Source: Lepus europaeus (lineage: Eukaryota; Chordata; Mammalia; Lagomorpha; Leporidae). Taken from it: 64,000 nt of DNA. The notes under the pieces are model-generated. The model saw only the letters and a list, made by a program, of their open reading frames with translations, ran no database searches and had not been told where the DNA came from. Every line of letters begins with the position of its first letter. The stretch's first letter is position 1. The translations under genes and the position numbers were made by a program. Positions 1-11,686 of the stretch are shown here, in pieces. The stretch spans positions 4,478,266 through 4,542,265 of the forward strand of contig NC_084837.1 in the NCBI RefSeq assembly GCF_033115175.1. Reading direction: 5' to 3'.

Positions 1-129
1 TTGAGGTCCAGGAATTGTTTTCACACTAATTTTTACTTGTGAATATCCCCATCTCCTAGTCAGGCAAGTTTTTAAAGAAAGACATGAAGAGATAGATAAT
101 AAAGAAATATCTGCTCTTGTATTTTTCAG

Positions 130-227
130 GCATAAACAAGTTTACTAAGAAGCTTCGAAATCCCTATTCCATCGACAATAATGAGCTACTAGACTTCCTC
201 TCCAGGGTACCGTCTGATGTTCAAAAG
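130..227 (+). CDS. MCTP2: Penultimate coding exon of MCTP2 (partial gene)
   Basis: A 98-base exon follows a pyrimidine-rich tract ending in CAG at 127-129 and precedes a strong donor, AAG|GTATGT, at 225-233. It opens inside a glycine codon (GG|C) and ends on a whole codon. It encodes [20 protein letters not shown] followed by [12 protein letters not shown]. This matches the conserved tail of the MCTP family (multiple C2 domains plus two C-terminal membrane segments), which are calcium-binding proteins of the ER and vesicle system. This piece would be the cytosolic tail after the last membrane segment. The C2 domains lie upstream of the window. MCTP2 is preferred over MCTP1 because of the terminal residues of the next exon. 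The family match is from memory. Confidence 0.72.
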
Positions 228-2348
228 GTATGTAATGAACGGTCACCACAAGCTGGGACCCCTTCCCCTACGTCTGGCCAGCCCCAGAGACACAGGAGCA
301 TGAGGCTGGGTGTATGTGTGAATAATTGAGATAAGGAATCAGAAAATCCCTAGAGGCCTGGTTTGACAGGAGGCAGCCGGAAAACCCTTGTCCAAAGCAG
401 GAGATGATTGGGGAAAATTATCCTGAAAAAGAGCTACTTAAGAATGGTCTGGAACTCACACTGTGTGGCTGCCGTGCACCAGTGTTTGGCCCCTTTCTGA
501 TTGCTCGCCTCCCTGAAGAGGGTAAGATTGGCTCAGTGAGAGGAATCACATGGGAACCAAAGCGGGGGAGCGCTGCTCATTTTCTTCCTCTTCCGAGTGG
601 CAAGCATCCTAGGGGCAGCAGGTGCCGAGAGAATTATTATTTTTGTTTTTGTTTGCCCTGATTATCTCCTGGGCCTTTGCCTCTATCCCCTGGCTTCTGA
701 AGACTTAGGGAGGCTGAGGGCAGTGCCCCCGTGCACTGTAATACGCCAAGTGGCAGAGACGGCATGACATCATTTGAGAGCAATCGGAAGTATTATTCAC
801 AGGTAATGGTCACTTAGAGCAGCAGTGTCCTGTTTCTGTGGATACACAGAGATTAACAAGGCAACAATACAGAGAGTCCTTCAGACCAGCATGGTCCAGG
901 CCCCTGTGGACCTGCCTGCCCATAAACCCAGAGGATGGAGGGCAGGCAGTGATGTTTTTAATGAACAATAGAGAGCACCAAATAGGTGATGGAGAGACCA
1001 TAGCATGCAATATCACGATGATCAAAGACACAACCCCTTATTATCTGTATCTCCAACCAAGTATCAGTTTTCCTCTTTGGGCCACTGTAATGTAATGAGT
1101 TCCCAACAGCTGCAGGAGAGCAGAGACATGACACAAAGATCTTCAGGTCCCCCCCCCCCCAGTACCCCACATTCTAGAGATTAAAATGAGCTCTGTGGTG
1201 CATATTTATTTATGATATAATGAACTACAGAAAAACATTCTAGGAAGATGAATTTGTACCACATAATTAAAAAATAGTAACTGCCCCTGTTTGTTTCACA
1301 CTGAAGATTGGCAAGTATGCCATCCTCTGCTTCCCTAGGGGCCATCATGAAACACTGGAAGGAAAGTGTACTTTTCCCACCTATCTGTTTTTGACAAAGT
1401 GTAACCTAACTTATGCGATTGGCCATCACGTCCTTGGCGAGTTGCACACACATGCTGAAAGAAGTGAGCACATGTGGTCTGCAACATGATACTTTAAATA
1501 CTATGACCATTCCACCTCCGCCTACCCAAGCCCACACAGCAAAGCAATGCTTTTGCAATGTACCATCACTGGGGTCGCAATGTGAGTTCTCGCTGTATCC
1601 AAAAATAGGATGCAGCCTCCCAAGGATTGTCTGTGTACCATCCCGGCCCCAGCACTCAGAGTAGTCATCCGATTGGAGTTGGCATGAACACAAAGAGACA
1701 CCACGAGAGAGCTGGAGGAAGAGGTACAGGATGCTAGGAAGATCCTCCATGCATCTCCACAGGCGCCTTCTAATAGAGCGAGGACAGTTTGCCTCTGGGG
1801 ACTCCCTGAGTGTTCGTGTTTATCACAGATGTTTTAGCTGTCATGTTGCAAATGAAATTAATTTCTAGGAGAAACCTAGTCTGGAATCCAGGATCAATTT
1901 CAGCCTTTTTTTTTCTCCTCTCGGAAAGTTACATATAGTTACTTTGCCCTGACGTTTTTTCAATGTTTTAGTTACTTTTAAATGAATAACTCTCAATAAG
2001 TTGCTGTATCATATACTAAGATAAACATTCCCATGAGGCAGTTATTAAGCTTACTTATGGTTGAAAACTGGCACATGCAAAAAGATCTTCTAGCAGTGCC
2101 CAGAGCAGGTAGAAAGCCGGGCACCTTATTAGGAAAATCTGCTTTTAATATTTTGGTTTCAAGAAATGATGCATGACTTCTCAAATCCTTCCTGCAATTA
2201 ATCCCTCCCTGTTCCTGTGTTTAGAGAATGATTCATTACCTTTGAACCTTCCTTCCTTTGCCTGGGTTCGTCCTTGGGGAGCCATTAACACACACTGTGG
2301 TGAGCTAGGGTTACTAACTGCCAGCATCGCGTCTGTCTGTTTTCACAG
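228..2348 (+). other. Last intron of the MCTP2-like gene
   Basis: The intron has GT...AG borders (GTATGT at 228; TTTTCACAG ending at 2348) and joins two phase-0 codons. It holds a short C homopolymer at about 1149-1160. I recognise no SINE, L1 or LTR in it, which contrasts with the dense repeats downstream of the gene. Open frames here, including a 114-codon antisense frame near 1406-1750, resemble no protein I know. Confidence 0.6.
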
Positions 2349-2417
2349 GTGCAGTACGCAGAATTGAGACCCTGTGGTAACCACAGCCCCGTTCGGAAGA
2401 AGCGCAGTGCTCTCTAG
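2349..2417 (+). CDS. MCTP2: Terminal coding exon of MCTP2 with stop codon
   Basis: After the acceptor TTTTCACAG (ending at 2348) the frame continues from the exon at 130-227 and reads VQYAELRPCGNHSPVRKKRS, then A-L and a TAG stop at 2415-2417. The joined tail reads through with no frame break. The basic ending KKRSAL is what I recall for MCTP2. MCTP1 ends differently (about KKNNLG), so the paralogue call rests on these last residues. The exon pair shows that the gene ends here and that the rest of the window is downstream of it. Confidence 0.7.
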   Translation: MQYAELRPCGNHSPVRKKRSAL

Positions 2418-3222
2418 GACGCACACCCATGTGGACGCCAGCACCCAGTGCCATGTGTGGCTAAGTGGACTAATGTGATAGCTGTTCCAGTGGTGTCCAG
2501 GAATGCATGGTGTGTGTAGCCTTCTGTCTTTACCTACACAGATGCACACATATCTCCACGAGCTGGTGTCCTACTTGCAATGCAGGGTGATCCTAGGACT
2601 GTGAAAAGACTAATGTCCATTCTGAAATGGAAGGGAAATCAAGGCTGGCATGTGTCTCAACACCCTACCTGAGAAGAACAGGAAGACCCCTTAGTCCAAG
2701 CATGGCGCTGAACTCGTTTTTATGCTCCCAACAAGTTCAGTAAGATCCAGACATGTCCATTCTTGAGCCCATACTTTTGATATTATTGGTCACCTAAGTT
2801 TCTTTTCTGAGTTAAGTCTTTGATAGTCATCACCTGTCCAAATAATGTGTGCAGTAAAAAGACATTTTCATAATGACCAGAATTAACCTGAACCTTTAGG
2901 AGGCTTTCAGCCATGGTTAGTAAGGACATGGCTGCCAAGTCTCTGTGACCCTGTGTGCTAGGCTGCTTCAGGGCCCAGTGATGGGTGCCCCAGGGATCCC
3001 TCCTTCTAAGAGGGAGGGGTTCGGGGAAGTATAATGTTGCCTTAAAACACGTCTTCCAACTTGGTAATTTCCTCAATAAAATGTCCACATACAGCTTCAG
3101 AAGCATGGCAGGCATGGAAGAGATGAAGAAAGATGCTTACCTAAATATCATCATCATTTCATTTGTTTGTGCAAATTTATCTTTTGTTCCTCTGAGGACC
3201 AAAATAAGCTACATACAATAAA
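2418..3222 (+). other. Probable 3' UTR of the MCTP2-like gene
   Basis: The sequence after the stop is free of recognisable repeats. It has AATAAA hexamers at 3075-3080 and 3217-3222, and another at 3326-3331. I end the UTR provisionally at the second. Which signal is used cannot be decided without transcript data. Confidence 0.4.
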
Positions 3223-3434
3223 AATGTATTCAGAAGCTGACTCCCAGAAAACACCATCCCAAATCTTCCCTCAATAGCATTCTATTCCTGAAGACCCCAC
3301 AACTACAAAACTCCATACCCCGCCAAATAAAACTCATTTTGTGCATATATAAAATGTATGCAGATAAATATCACTTGCACAGAAAGATAAGTTTTGAAGA
3401 CTATTTTGTTGTCACATACTTCGTATGGGCAGTT

Positions 3435-3435
3435 T

Positions 3436-3465
<30 letters not shown>
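3435..3465. repeat. Compound (TG)n(TA)n microsatellite
   Basis: A run of about eight TG units passes directly into about seven AT units. Confidence 0.9.
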
Positions 3466-3466
<1 letters not shown>

Positions 3467-4257
3467 GCATTGTAAAGAAACCTTGAAATAATGAAATTTA
3501 ATTTAACAGTAAATTTATTATGTATTTTTCCTCTGGGTTGTAGTATAATAATCTTCAAACATTTATGAAAAATGCCAAAGATTCTAAACCTTATCATCCT
3601 GTGTCTGTTTTTCTTCATTTTGTATCTTTCTGGGCTGCTTGCTGGCTGAGCCAGTTCCTGCATGATTTGATTTACTTCAACTTAATGAAGCTGGCTGGAA
3701 AAGAGCCTTGCAAAAATTATAAAAGCTCCAGTAAATCTCTTAGTTGTACATACAATAGATACCCAAGAACCTCTTTTGTTAAACCAGTTACTCAATCTTC
3801 TGTGTAAACAATGCCTCATTGTCTAGCTCCTAACTATCATCTAGTTTATCATAGTCTGTCATTTTGCAACGACCTAAGTCAGACATTTTTAAACAGACAT
3901 GTGAGATCGGATCACTCATTTGAATGAAAACTTTCAGCAGCAAGATAACCCTTTATTTATTTAAAAGTGGAACCAATACTTTATTGTTGTTCTTTTGCTA
4001 TAGAATTTCAAAATGAAATAATTTGCCCCAAAAGAAGGCATCATTAGTGAGACTGATTTTCTCTGTAGCCTGACGGGAATTCTCAACATTAAGTTTGGGA
4101 CACAAACTGGGAGTGGAAGGGGGGTGGGCAGGCCAGAGCAGAATTACACAAGATTTACTAAGCTGTACATGGAAAATGATTGTTAATTGATTTGATTGGA
4201 CATCGAAGCTCCATAAGCAATGTTAGTTGTAAGTGAAATGATAAAATTCACACAAGT
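3466..4257. other. Intergenic DNA, nothing recognised
   Basis: AT-rich sequence downstream of the MCTP2-like gene. No SINE, L1 or LTR signature and no credible exon was seen. Confidence 0.4.
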
Positions 4258-4520
4258 ACAGTAGCCCCTCCTTATCCTCAGAGGATATATTTTAAGACCC
4301 CTCCAGTGTATGCTTGATACCCCAGCTAATATTAAAACTTCTAACTTAATGCCTTTTCCATATGAACCAAGCACTTATCACACACTATGACTACGTCTTT
4401 TGCAGTTTGGCGTGGGACCAAAAGTAGCTGTAACCATGGAAAATGAAGTGCCAGATAAGGGCAGACAGTTATTAGAAAACTGTAAAATAGAATACTTGGG
4501 TAGACCTCATTCTATGATCA
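4258..4520 (+). mobile_element. Possible ancient DNA-transposon (Tigger/MER-like) remnant
   Basis: The stretch beginning CAGTAGCCCCTCCTTATCC and running into a GACCCCTCCAGTG-like phrase resembles the terminal part of old mammalian Tigger/MER elements. It is diverged, the second end is not clear, and the family is uncertain. Confidence 0.35.
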
Positions 4521-5026
4521 CATAAACCAAAGTCCTGGTTCTCAAACTTCATAGGCCCATTTCTAGACGTGCAGATGTCTGCACTCAGCAGGTCAGAAAC
4601 TGAACACTTCTCTCCCTGTATTCAAATGCTCCACCCTACAATCTCCTTCTGGATTCTTCAGTTCTCTTCCCATACTTTCTGCACCAGGAGACTCTGTCAC
4701 CCTCTGTTGTCCCTTATCGCCCAACCATCGATACCTGGTAGAGCCAGGGTTGACCTGTCCTCTCCTGCACTTGTTATGATTGCCACCACCCAAGGTAATG
4801 TTCCCATAACCTCTCAAGTCATAGCGGTATTGCCAACTACAGTCATGCCAGGCTAATCCACTTTCATATTATTCTTTTCACTTAGAATGACTTTTCCCCA
4901 ATTTCTGCCTAAGTAGATTCTATTTTTTAAAATTCATAAAAGTGTCCTGCCTCAAAAATGCTTTCTTGTCTTTTGGCTGGGTGGAATTCCACTTTTGTCT
5001 TTTGCACCCTCACTTCTGATATACAC
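4521..5026. other. Intergenic DNA, nothing recognised
   Basis: A moderately GC-rich stretch with overlapping 74-95-codon open frames on both strands. None resembles a known protein or has splice-site support. Confidence 0.35.
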
Positions 5027-5690
5027 GTCTTAGTCTGTATTATGTTTAACTCAATACCATGGACCAGGTAATTTACATAGAAAAGAGGTTTGGGGCTGAT
5101 GTTGTAGTACAGTGAGTTAAACTGCTGCTTGTGATGCGGCATCCCAAGGCAGAGCACTGGTTTGAGACCTAGTTGCTTTACTTCCAATCCAGCTTCCTGC
5201 TAGTGTGCCTGGAAAATCAGCAAGTGATGACCCAAATACATGGGCCCCTATCAACCATGTGGGAGACCCAGACGGAGTTCCAACTTCCTGTCTTCTGCAT
5301 GTTGCAGATCTGCCTGTTGTGGACATTTCCAGAGTGAACGAGCAGATGAAAAATCTCTCTGCCTTTCCCTCTTTCACACTTTCAAATAAACTTTTAAAAG
5401 GTTTATTTCGCTCAGGGTTTGTGGTACTAGCACCTGCTCACCATCTGGGCAGGGCCTTCTGGTTGAGTCATGACATGGTGAAGGCTATCACATAGGAAGA
5501 GGAAGTGCACTAACTCGGTCTCTCTTCTTATAAAGCCACATCATCATGGAGGCCCTGGTTACCTCCAAAGAGCCCTGCCTCCAAACACCATTAACACATG
5601 ATTTGGGGGTTAAGTTTCCAACACGTGCATTCCAGGGGACACACCCACGTTAGACGCACTATGTTTCTGGTATCTGCCACATTCTACCAT
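5027..5690 (-). mobile_element. Ancient MaLR (MST/THE1-like) LTR, split by a SINE
   Basis: The flanks 5027-5091 and 5401-5690 join into one diverged LTR in reverse orientation. The first carries the GGTAATTTA...AGAAAAGAGGTTT phrase typical of the LTR 3' end. The second carries GGGGACACACCC, typical of the 5' end. The element between them was inserted later. Confidence 0.6.
5092..5400 (+). repeat. Older lagomorph C-repeat SINE (full length)
   Basis: It starts GGGGCTGATGTTGTAGTACA, has the body phrases CAGCTTCCTGCTAGTG and GTGGGAGACCCAGA, a pyrimidine tract, and a tail TTTCAAATAAACTTTTAAAAG. It is inserted in the MaLR LTR, with an imperfect A-rich flank (AAAAGAGGTTT / AAAAGGTTT). Confidence 0.85.
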
Positions 5691-6635
5691 ACGTCAAATT
5701 TACCAAGGGTTTTTATACAACTGCCCTGCACTGGTTATTCCATGTTACCTGGCACCTAATGGATATTAAGGAAGTCTAAGTGTAATATATTAAATCACAG
5801 ATAATTTTTTCTGCTCTTTCATGTACTGAGTGAGAACAGAAGACTGACCTGGATAGATTAACAAGGTCTGTCCTGGAGGATAATTTTTAAGTAGGAAGAT
5901 TTTTTAATATATTTGTAATTACAATCCCTGGCTATGCTGATTACCAAATTTTAACACTATCTTTGATTTGGAGGAGTTCTTAACCTACATGTCAAAAATA
6001 TTTGTAAAATAATTTATTATAACCTATTATTTAGCAAATATATACTGAATACTTATGGCATACCTGAACAAGACACACTACACTACTTTGGGAAAACTGG
6101 ATGTTCTCCCAAGCAGTGGTGTGCCACCTGGAGATGTAACTTTGAGAGAAATCATTGTGGCTTCAGTGAGGACACTACCAGATGAGTTTTTAGCCAATCG
6201 GAATGAGGCTGAATGATGGTATTGATGGAATTCTGGACTTTAAGGGTGGGAGTGGTGTTGGGAAAAGAAATGACAGTGAAATTGGAAGATGATTATGGCA
6301 TAAAATGAGCAGGGCACAATTGTCACTTGACTGTGGGGTAGGGAAGAGAGCTGTCTTAAGAGTTGTCAGGGTTAGCTTTGAAGCAGATATTCAAGCTTAA
6401 AAGAATCTTAGTATTGCACAGGTTTCTGTCTTCAAGACTATGGAGACTGTGTTGCCTTTCTCTGAAGGGGATAACTATGGAAGCAGACATAGGAGGAACT
6501 TCATGAACTAGTTTGTTTAATCTGAGGTATGTAAGAAGGGAGCTTGTTAAAGAGCTAAGTGAATACACTGATATGGCACTCAGAGAAGAAATACACTGTA
6601 GTTGAGAGATAAACATAATAAAGACAAGACTGCAT
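5691..6635. other. Intergenic DNA, little recognised
   Basis: AT-rich. A weak MIR-like phrase (TACTGAATACTTATGGCATA) occurs at about 6043-6062. No gene was seen. Confidence 0.3.
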
Positions 6636-6639
6636 TGAA

Positions 6640-9012
6640 AAGCCATTTGATAAAATACAGCATCTTTTCATGATAAAAACCTCAAGAAGATTGGCTGGAG
6701 AAGGAACATACATCAGCTGAATCAAAGCAATATATGAAAAACCCAGGGCCAGCATCATAATTAATGAGGAAAAGCTGGAAGCATTTCCACCACGATACAG
6801 AACCAAACAAGGAAGCCCATTTTCACCACTGCTACACAATATTGTCCTGGAAGTTTTAGCCAGAGCCATTAGGAAAGAAAAAGAAATCAAAGGAATACAA
6901 ATTAAAAAGGAGAAAGTCAAATTATCCCTGTTTGCAGATCACATGATCCTATATGTAGGGGAACCAAAAGACTCAACAAAGAATACTGGAACTCATAAGA
7001 GAATTTGGCAAGATTGCAGGATAGAAAATCTGTTAGTAAAATGCTGCAGTCTATGTGGTGCCATCTATGTCTCACTTGCCATCTTAGGCCCGCAGGCTTC
7101 TGTCCTATGCCCTGTGGTCCAACCACAGATGTCATCTCTACCCGCAACCTAATTGAATTCACTGCTCCTACTTCCTGGCCATTCCCTGGCAAAGGTTTAA
7201 CAGGACCTGTTCTTGAAGACATTTCTCTCTCTCATCTCCTTTTCCTTCTTTGCCCCTTCCCTTCAGTCTGTAGGGTTTCCCCCCACCAATAAACCTTTCC
7301 TTTACTCTGGTGTTTGGTGTGTTTTGTGGTGGCCTTCCAAAATCAACATGCAAAAATCAATAGCATTTGTACACATAAATAATGCCATGGCTGAGAAAGA
7401 ACTTGTAAAATCAGACCCATTCATAATAGATACAAGATTTTCAGTACCTTAGAATTTAACCAAATATGTGAAAGATTTCTATAATCAAAATTATAAAACA
7501 TTAACAAATAGAAGACATTTAAAATGGAAAAACCTTCCAAGTTCATGGATATGAATAACATCAAGATATCCATACTACCCAAAGTACATTACAAATTATG
7601 TGTGATCCCAATCTAAATACCAATGGCATTCTTCTCAGAACTAGAAAAAAATGACCCTGAAGTTCATTTTGAAGCATAGGAGACCCTGAAATCTGAAGCA
7701 ATCAAACAGTAGAAACAAACCTAGAGGCTTAAATTGTGAACCAATGGAACAGAATTAAAACTCCATAAATTAATCCACATGTTTACGATAAACTAATATT
7801 TGACAAATGACTAAAATCACTTCCTGGAGCATGGACAGTCTCAACAAATGGTCCTTGGAAAATTGGATCTCTGCATGCAGAAGAAACAAGACCTCTGCCC
7901 TACACCTTATATAAAAATCAACTTCACAGAAGATCAAGAATTTAAACCTAAGATCTGATACCATCAAGTTAATAGAGGAAAACCTGCAAAATATTGGCAT
8001 AGGCAAAGACTTCTTGGATAAAACCCCAGAAGCACATTCAAAAAAGGCAAATAGGGACGAATGGAATTACATTGAGCTATGAAGCTTCTGAATAACAAAG
8101 GAAACATTCAACTGTGTGAATAAGCCACCCACACAACCAGAGGAAATATTTGCCAACTACGCATGTTAAAGCACTAACATCCAGAATGTATAAAGAGCTG
8201 AAGAAACCCTACAACAAAACCACCCAGTTAGGAATTGGGCAAAAGGACACGAAAAAGCATCTTTCAAAAGATGAAATATAAATGGCCTACAGACACCAAA
8301 GAAAATGCTCAGGATCACTAGCCATCAGAGAAATGCAAATAAAAACCACAATGAGGTTTTGCTTTACCCCAGTTAGAACAGCCATCATCCAAAGTGAAAA
8401 AAAAAAACAAAACAGTTGCTGGCAACAAATTATGCATTGTTGGTGGCAATATAAACTAGTATAACCATTATGGAAAATGGTGTATATATTCCTCAGAAAT
8501 TTGAAAATTGGTCTACTGTATAATGCAGCCATCTCACTGCTAGAATATACCCAAAGGAAATGAAATCAGCAAATGAAAGTAATATGGATCCTCATTTATA
8601 GCAGTTCAATTCACAATAGCTAAGGTATGGAATCAACGCAGATGTCCATCAGCTGATAACGGGTAAATAAAGTGTGGTATATATACATGGTGAAATACTA
8701 TTCAGTCACAAAAAAGGTCTGTATTTTGCAAAAAATAAATAAATGGATGCAAATGGAGATTATGCTTAGTGCAATAATCCAGACTCAAGAGTATGCTGTT
8801 GCAAAAAATTAAAAGAAAAAAGAGGAATGTGCAGGAAGGGGGTAAGGAAAATATCATTATATTCCTAGGATCATATCTGTGAAATACATGAAATATATTC
8901 TGTTTATGTTAATAAATAAAATGTATAATAAATTATGGGAAGGGGAAGCCATTGTAATCCATAAGCTGTATACTGGAAATTTATACTCATTAAATAAAAG
9001 TTAAAAAAAAAA
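6640..9012 (+). mobile_element. 5'-truncated L1: second half of ORF2 and 3' end
   Basis: The element begins in the reverse-transcriptase region (GCCATTTGATAAAATAC) and runs through the ORF2 C-terminus to a polyadenylation hexamer at 8993-8998 and a 10-base A tail at 9003-9012. The catalytic FADD motif reads FADH at 6931-6942, so the second aspartate is lost, and stops and frameshifts are common. A solo LTR splits it at 7031-7339. The last 80 bases (from about 8931) match the young L1 end seen at 19288-19350 more closely than the preceding sequence does. They may be a separate tiny L1 insertion. Confidence 0.88.
7031..7339 (+). mobile_element. Solo retroviral-type LTR inside L1 ORF2
   Basis: A 309-base block unrelated to L1 interrupts an otherwise continuous L1 reading. 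It starts TGTTAG and ends TTCCA, so it has TG...CA termini. It is flanked by AAATC (7026-7030 and 7340-7344), extendable to AAAATC if one end base is shared. It has AATAAA at 7288-7293 followed by a GT-rich tract, as in an LTR R/U5 region. No internal retroviral sequence is present, so it is a recombined solo LTR. The duplication length fits ERVL or class II better than class I. The family is not identified. Confidence 0.72.
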
Positions 9013-9019
9013 GAAAATT

Positions 9020-9650
9020 CAATTTATTGAGATGTCAATAGACCAAATAATCTTAAAAAATATAAAGTTTTTTGTTTTTGCAGGCATTGATCACCTGATT
9101 CCAAAATGGCATATAAGAATTAACAACAAGTAGAGCAATCTTGCAGAAGATTAATACTAGAAGATACCAAGATGTGTTGCAAAGCTATTCCACTGAGATA
9201 GTTCATTATCGACACAGGGACACACAAATAGATCGGAGGTGGAGAAGAGCAGAAAGTAACCCATGCATGTTTAATAACCTGTCACCTAATTTAGGTCAAA
9301 GGCAACTCTTTGTAGAGCATAGGAAAAAGGCCTTTATGAAATGATATGGGGGTAATTTTAGTATCAATATGGATAAAATGAACTTGATCTTTCCTTAAAC
9401 CAAACACAAATATCAATTTCACATGAACAGCAGATCCAAAAGTAGAAGGCAAAGTAGAAATTTTGGAAACAAAACAACATCTTTATATCTGTGTAATAAG
9501 CGAAGAGTTCTTAAACTGGAAGCAAATGTTAATCACAAAGGAAAATATAATGCAGTGGAAATTATTAAAATTAACTTTTCTTTAAAAAATGAGTAAGAAT
9601 GAAAGTTTAAACCACAGAGTTGTAAAAGGGATGATTTTACATGCAGTTAT
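9020..9650 (+). mobile_element. Ancient L1 fragment (ORF2 C-terminal region)
   Basis: Diverged A-rich sequence whose phrase order (AACTTGATC..., ACAGCAGATCC, then GAAGAGTTCTTAAACTGGAAG) follows the L1 ORF2 tail. It is much older than the element ending at 9012. Confidence 0.45.
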
Positions 9651-9724
9651 CACTCAGTGTCCATGGGAAATTATGTTTAAGATGCCTGAGGGTTCCAAAA
9701 CCCAGGATGTACAAGTCTTTTGTA

Positions 9725-10011
9725 TCACATTCCACATCAGAGTGTTGCTTCTTGTCCTAGCTACCTGACCCAGCACCCTGCTACTGCACCTGGGAGGCAG
9801 CAGATTATGGCTCAAATATTTGAGACCCTGTTTCCAACATGTGAGATCCCAATGGAGTTCCTGGATCCTGGCTTTATCATGGCCTATCCCTTTCCGTTGT
9901 GGCCATGTGGGGAGTAAACGGGAAGCTAGAAGACAGTTCTCACTTGCTCTCTCCTGTTTGCCTCATCAATCACTTCTGTCACCCTGCCTTTCAAATAAAT
10001 AAATCTTAAAG
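9725..10011 (+). repeat. Old C-repeat SINE, 5' truncated
   Basis: The body phrases GCACCTGGGAGGCAGCAG and GTGAGATCCCAATGGAGTT are followed by a tail CTTTCAAATAAATAAATCTT. The tRNA-like head is missing or badly eroded. Confidence 0.75.
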
Positions 10012-10049
10012 ATATGCTATCTGATTCCAAAATTCAAAACAGTCTATCA

Positions 10050-10440
10050 TTTCCTGAGTTGATCAATAAATTGTGTCTATAAAATGAATATCATGCAGAG
10101 AATTAATGACAAACTAATACTACATGCAACAACATGGATACATTTCACAATATTGGGCAAAAGAAATGAGACACCAGTATAAACAAATATGATTTGTTTG
10201 ACTTGATTTGATTAACGTGAAGTTCAGAAACAGGCCAAAGACAGTCTGTAGTGCCGGCAGTCAAGAAGCACGGGGTGCAGCACTTCAAAGAGGTGGTAAG
10301 GGGGCTGCTGAGATGGTGCCCAGCTTCTGTTGTTTTAATTTGGACTACCGTTACACAAACTTGTGAACTTTGAGAAAATGCTTTCAGCTGTTAATTTATG
10401 ATGTGCAATTTTCTACATAGTTACAAAAAAGGAAAAACTA
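10050..10440 (+). mobile_element. Ancient L1ME-type 3' end
   Basis: The phrases ACATGCAACAACATGGATAC and GTTCAGAAACAGGCCAAAGA are the standard order of an old mammalian L1 3' end. It is diverged and lacks a tail. Confidence 0.6.
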
Positions 10441-11012
10441 TGATAAATATGACAGCTGTATCATCATTTTATATTTAAAGAAACTGGGGCCAATTGCTTT
10501 AAATATTTTAAACATTAAAAGAGATCAGATAGCATTTTTTACATTTTTAATGTGTTTCCAAAACCAGTTGAAATATATGAATCAAAACATCACATTGTAC
10601 CTCATAAATATGTACAATTATATGACAAAGAAAAAAACTGTAATGTAAAGCTTTGGCTTTACATTAAACACAAAGCAGTCATTTCAATATTCATATTCAG
10701 TGTTGCATTTAGGTACTTAATTCTCATCTTACCACAAACCATCATTTTTAAAAGAACTTTATTATCAGGAGAACTAAAATGAATTCTCCTAATTGCATTA
10801 AAAAGTCATTTTACGTGAGTATGCTTACCCATAAAAATTCAGGCTCTGAAGTGTTCCAGAAAGCTGTTTTTAAAATACATATTTTTATACATTTAGAGTG
10901 ACATCCTGGGCCTCTCTCACATGAGTAATTCTGTTTTATTTTTCAATTTCACTATTACATTTTGTAGAGCAAGAGTCATATAATTGGTTTTTTTTTAGTA
11001 TCTGAGGAAGAC
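10441..11012. other. AT-rich intergenic DNA
   Basis: No repeat family or exon was recognised. Confidence 0.35.
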
Positions 11013-11079
11013 GATGGATGGATGGATGGATGGATGTGTGGGTAGAAAAGTAGATAAATGGATATACATACATACATAC
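11013..11079. repeat. (GATG)n and (ATAC)n microsatellites
   Basis: About six GATG units lie at 11013-11036. A short ATAC run follows near 11068-11079. Confidence 0.85.
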
Positions 11080-11126
11080 AGGGTAGATCTCAAACACATT
11101 CACATCTATATATGTGCTCAGACATC

Positions 11127-11488
11127 CTACTATGGTTTGTATGTTTCCTCCAAAAAATTCATCTACTGGAGACTCAATTCCCAAATTCATATGCTAATGA
11201 TATTCTGAAGGGGCCTTTGTGAGGTAATCAGGATTGGATGAGGTCACGATAGTGGGGACCCCATAATGGCATTTGTGGCTTTACAAGAGGAGGAAGAGGA
11301 GTGTGTGCTGGCGTCTTCTCCTGTATCCCTGGGGGACGCCCTCCACCACGCCACCAGGCAGCAAGGAGGCCTTCCCACAAGCAAAAGAAACACAAGTAGA
11401 AGACTCCTCAGCTTCCATGTGCCAAATAAACAATTCATTATCGGCTCCTGAGTCTCAGATATTTTGTTATAGCAACAGAAAATGGACT
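11127..11488 (+). mobile_element. MaLR (MST/MLT1-like) solo LTR
   Basis: The 5' phrase CTATGGTTTGTATGTTTCCTC, the middle phrase GGAGGAAGAGGAG, and the 3' phrases CCAAATAAACAATTC and TTTTGTTATAGCAACAGAAA, then ATGGACTAAG, give the full order of a MaLR LTR in sense orientation. No internal region is present. Confidence 0.75.
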
Positions 11489-11501
11489 AAGAAACCTAGG
11501 T

Positions 11502-11686
11502 ATGGGCCGGCGCTGCGGCTCAATAGGCTAATCCTCTGCCTGCGGCGCCGGCATACCGGGTTCTAGTCCCAGTTGCTTCAGATCAGTGAGGTGCGCTGGC
11601 CACAGCGGCCACTAGGGGGGTGAACCAACAGAAAAAGGAAAACCTTTCTCTCTCTCTCTTTTTTTTTTTTTTTTTGGACAGGCAGA
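11502..11686 (+). repeat. C-repeat SINE, internally deleted, with inverted tail
   Basis: The tRNA-like head (GGCTCAATAGGCTAATCC, GGGTTCTAGTCC) is intact in plus orientation. About 160 bases of body are missing. After the CT tract a T-run plus GGACAGGCAG follows, which is the reverse complement of the SINE's own 3' end. One direct repeat, AAGAAACCTAGGT (11489-11501 and 11687-11699), encloses the whole, so it is a single insertion. Confidence 0.8.

Noticed and set aside
1147..1160. C homopolymer as a regulatory site
   Set aside because: A plain mononucleotide run in an intron with no further signal.
1406..1750. 114-codon antisense open frame in the last MCTP2 intron
   Set aside because: Overlaps other chance frames on both strands. 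No conserved motif.
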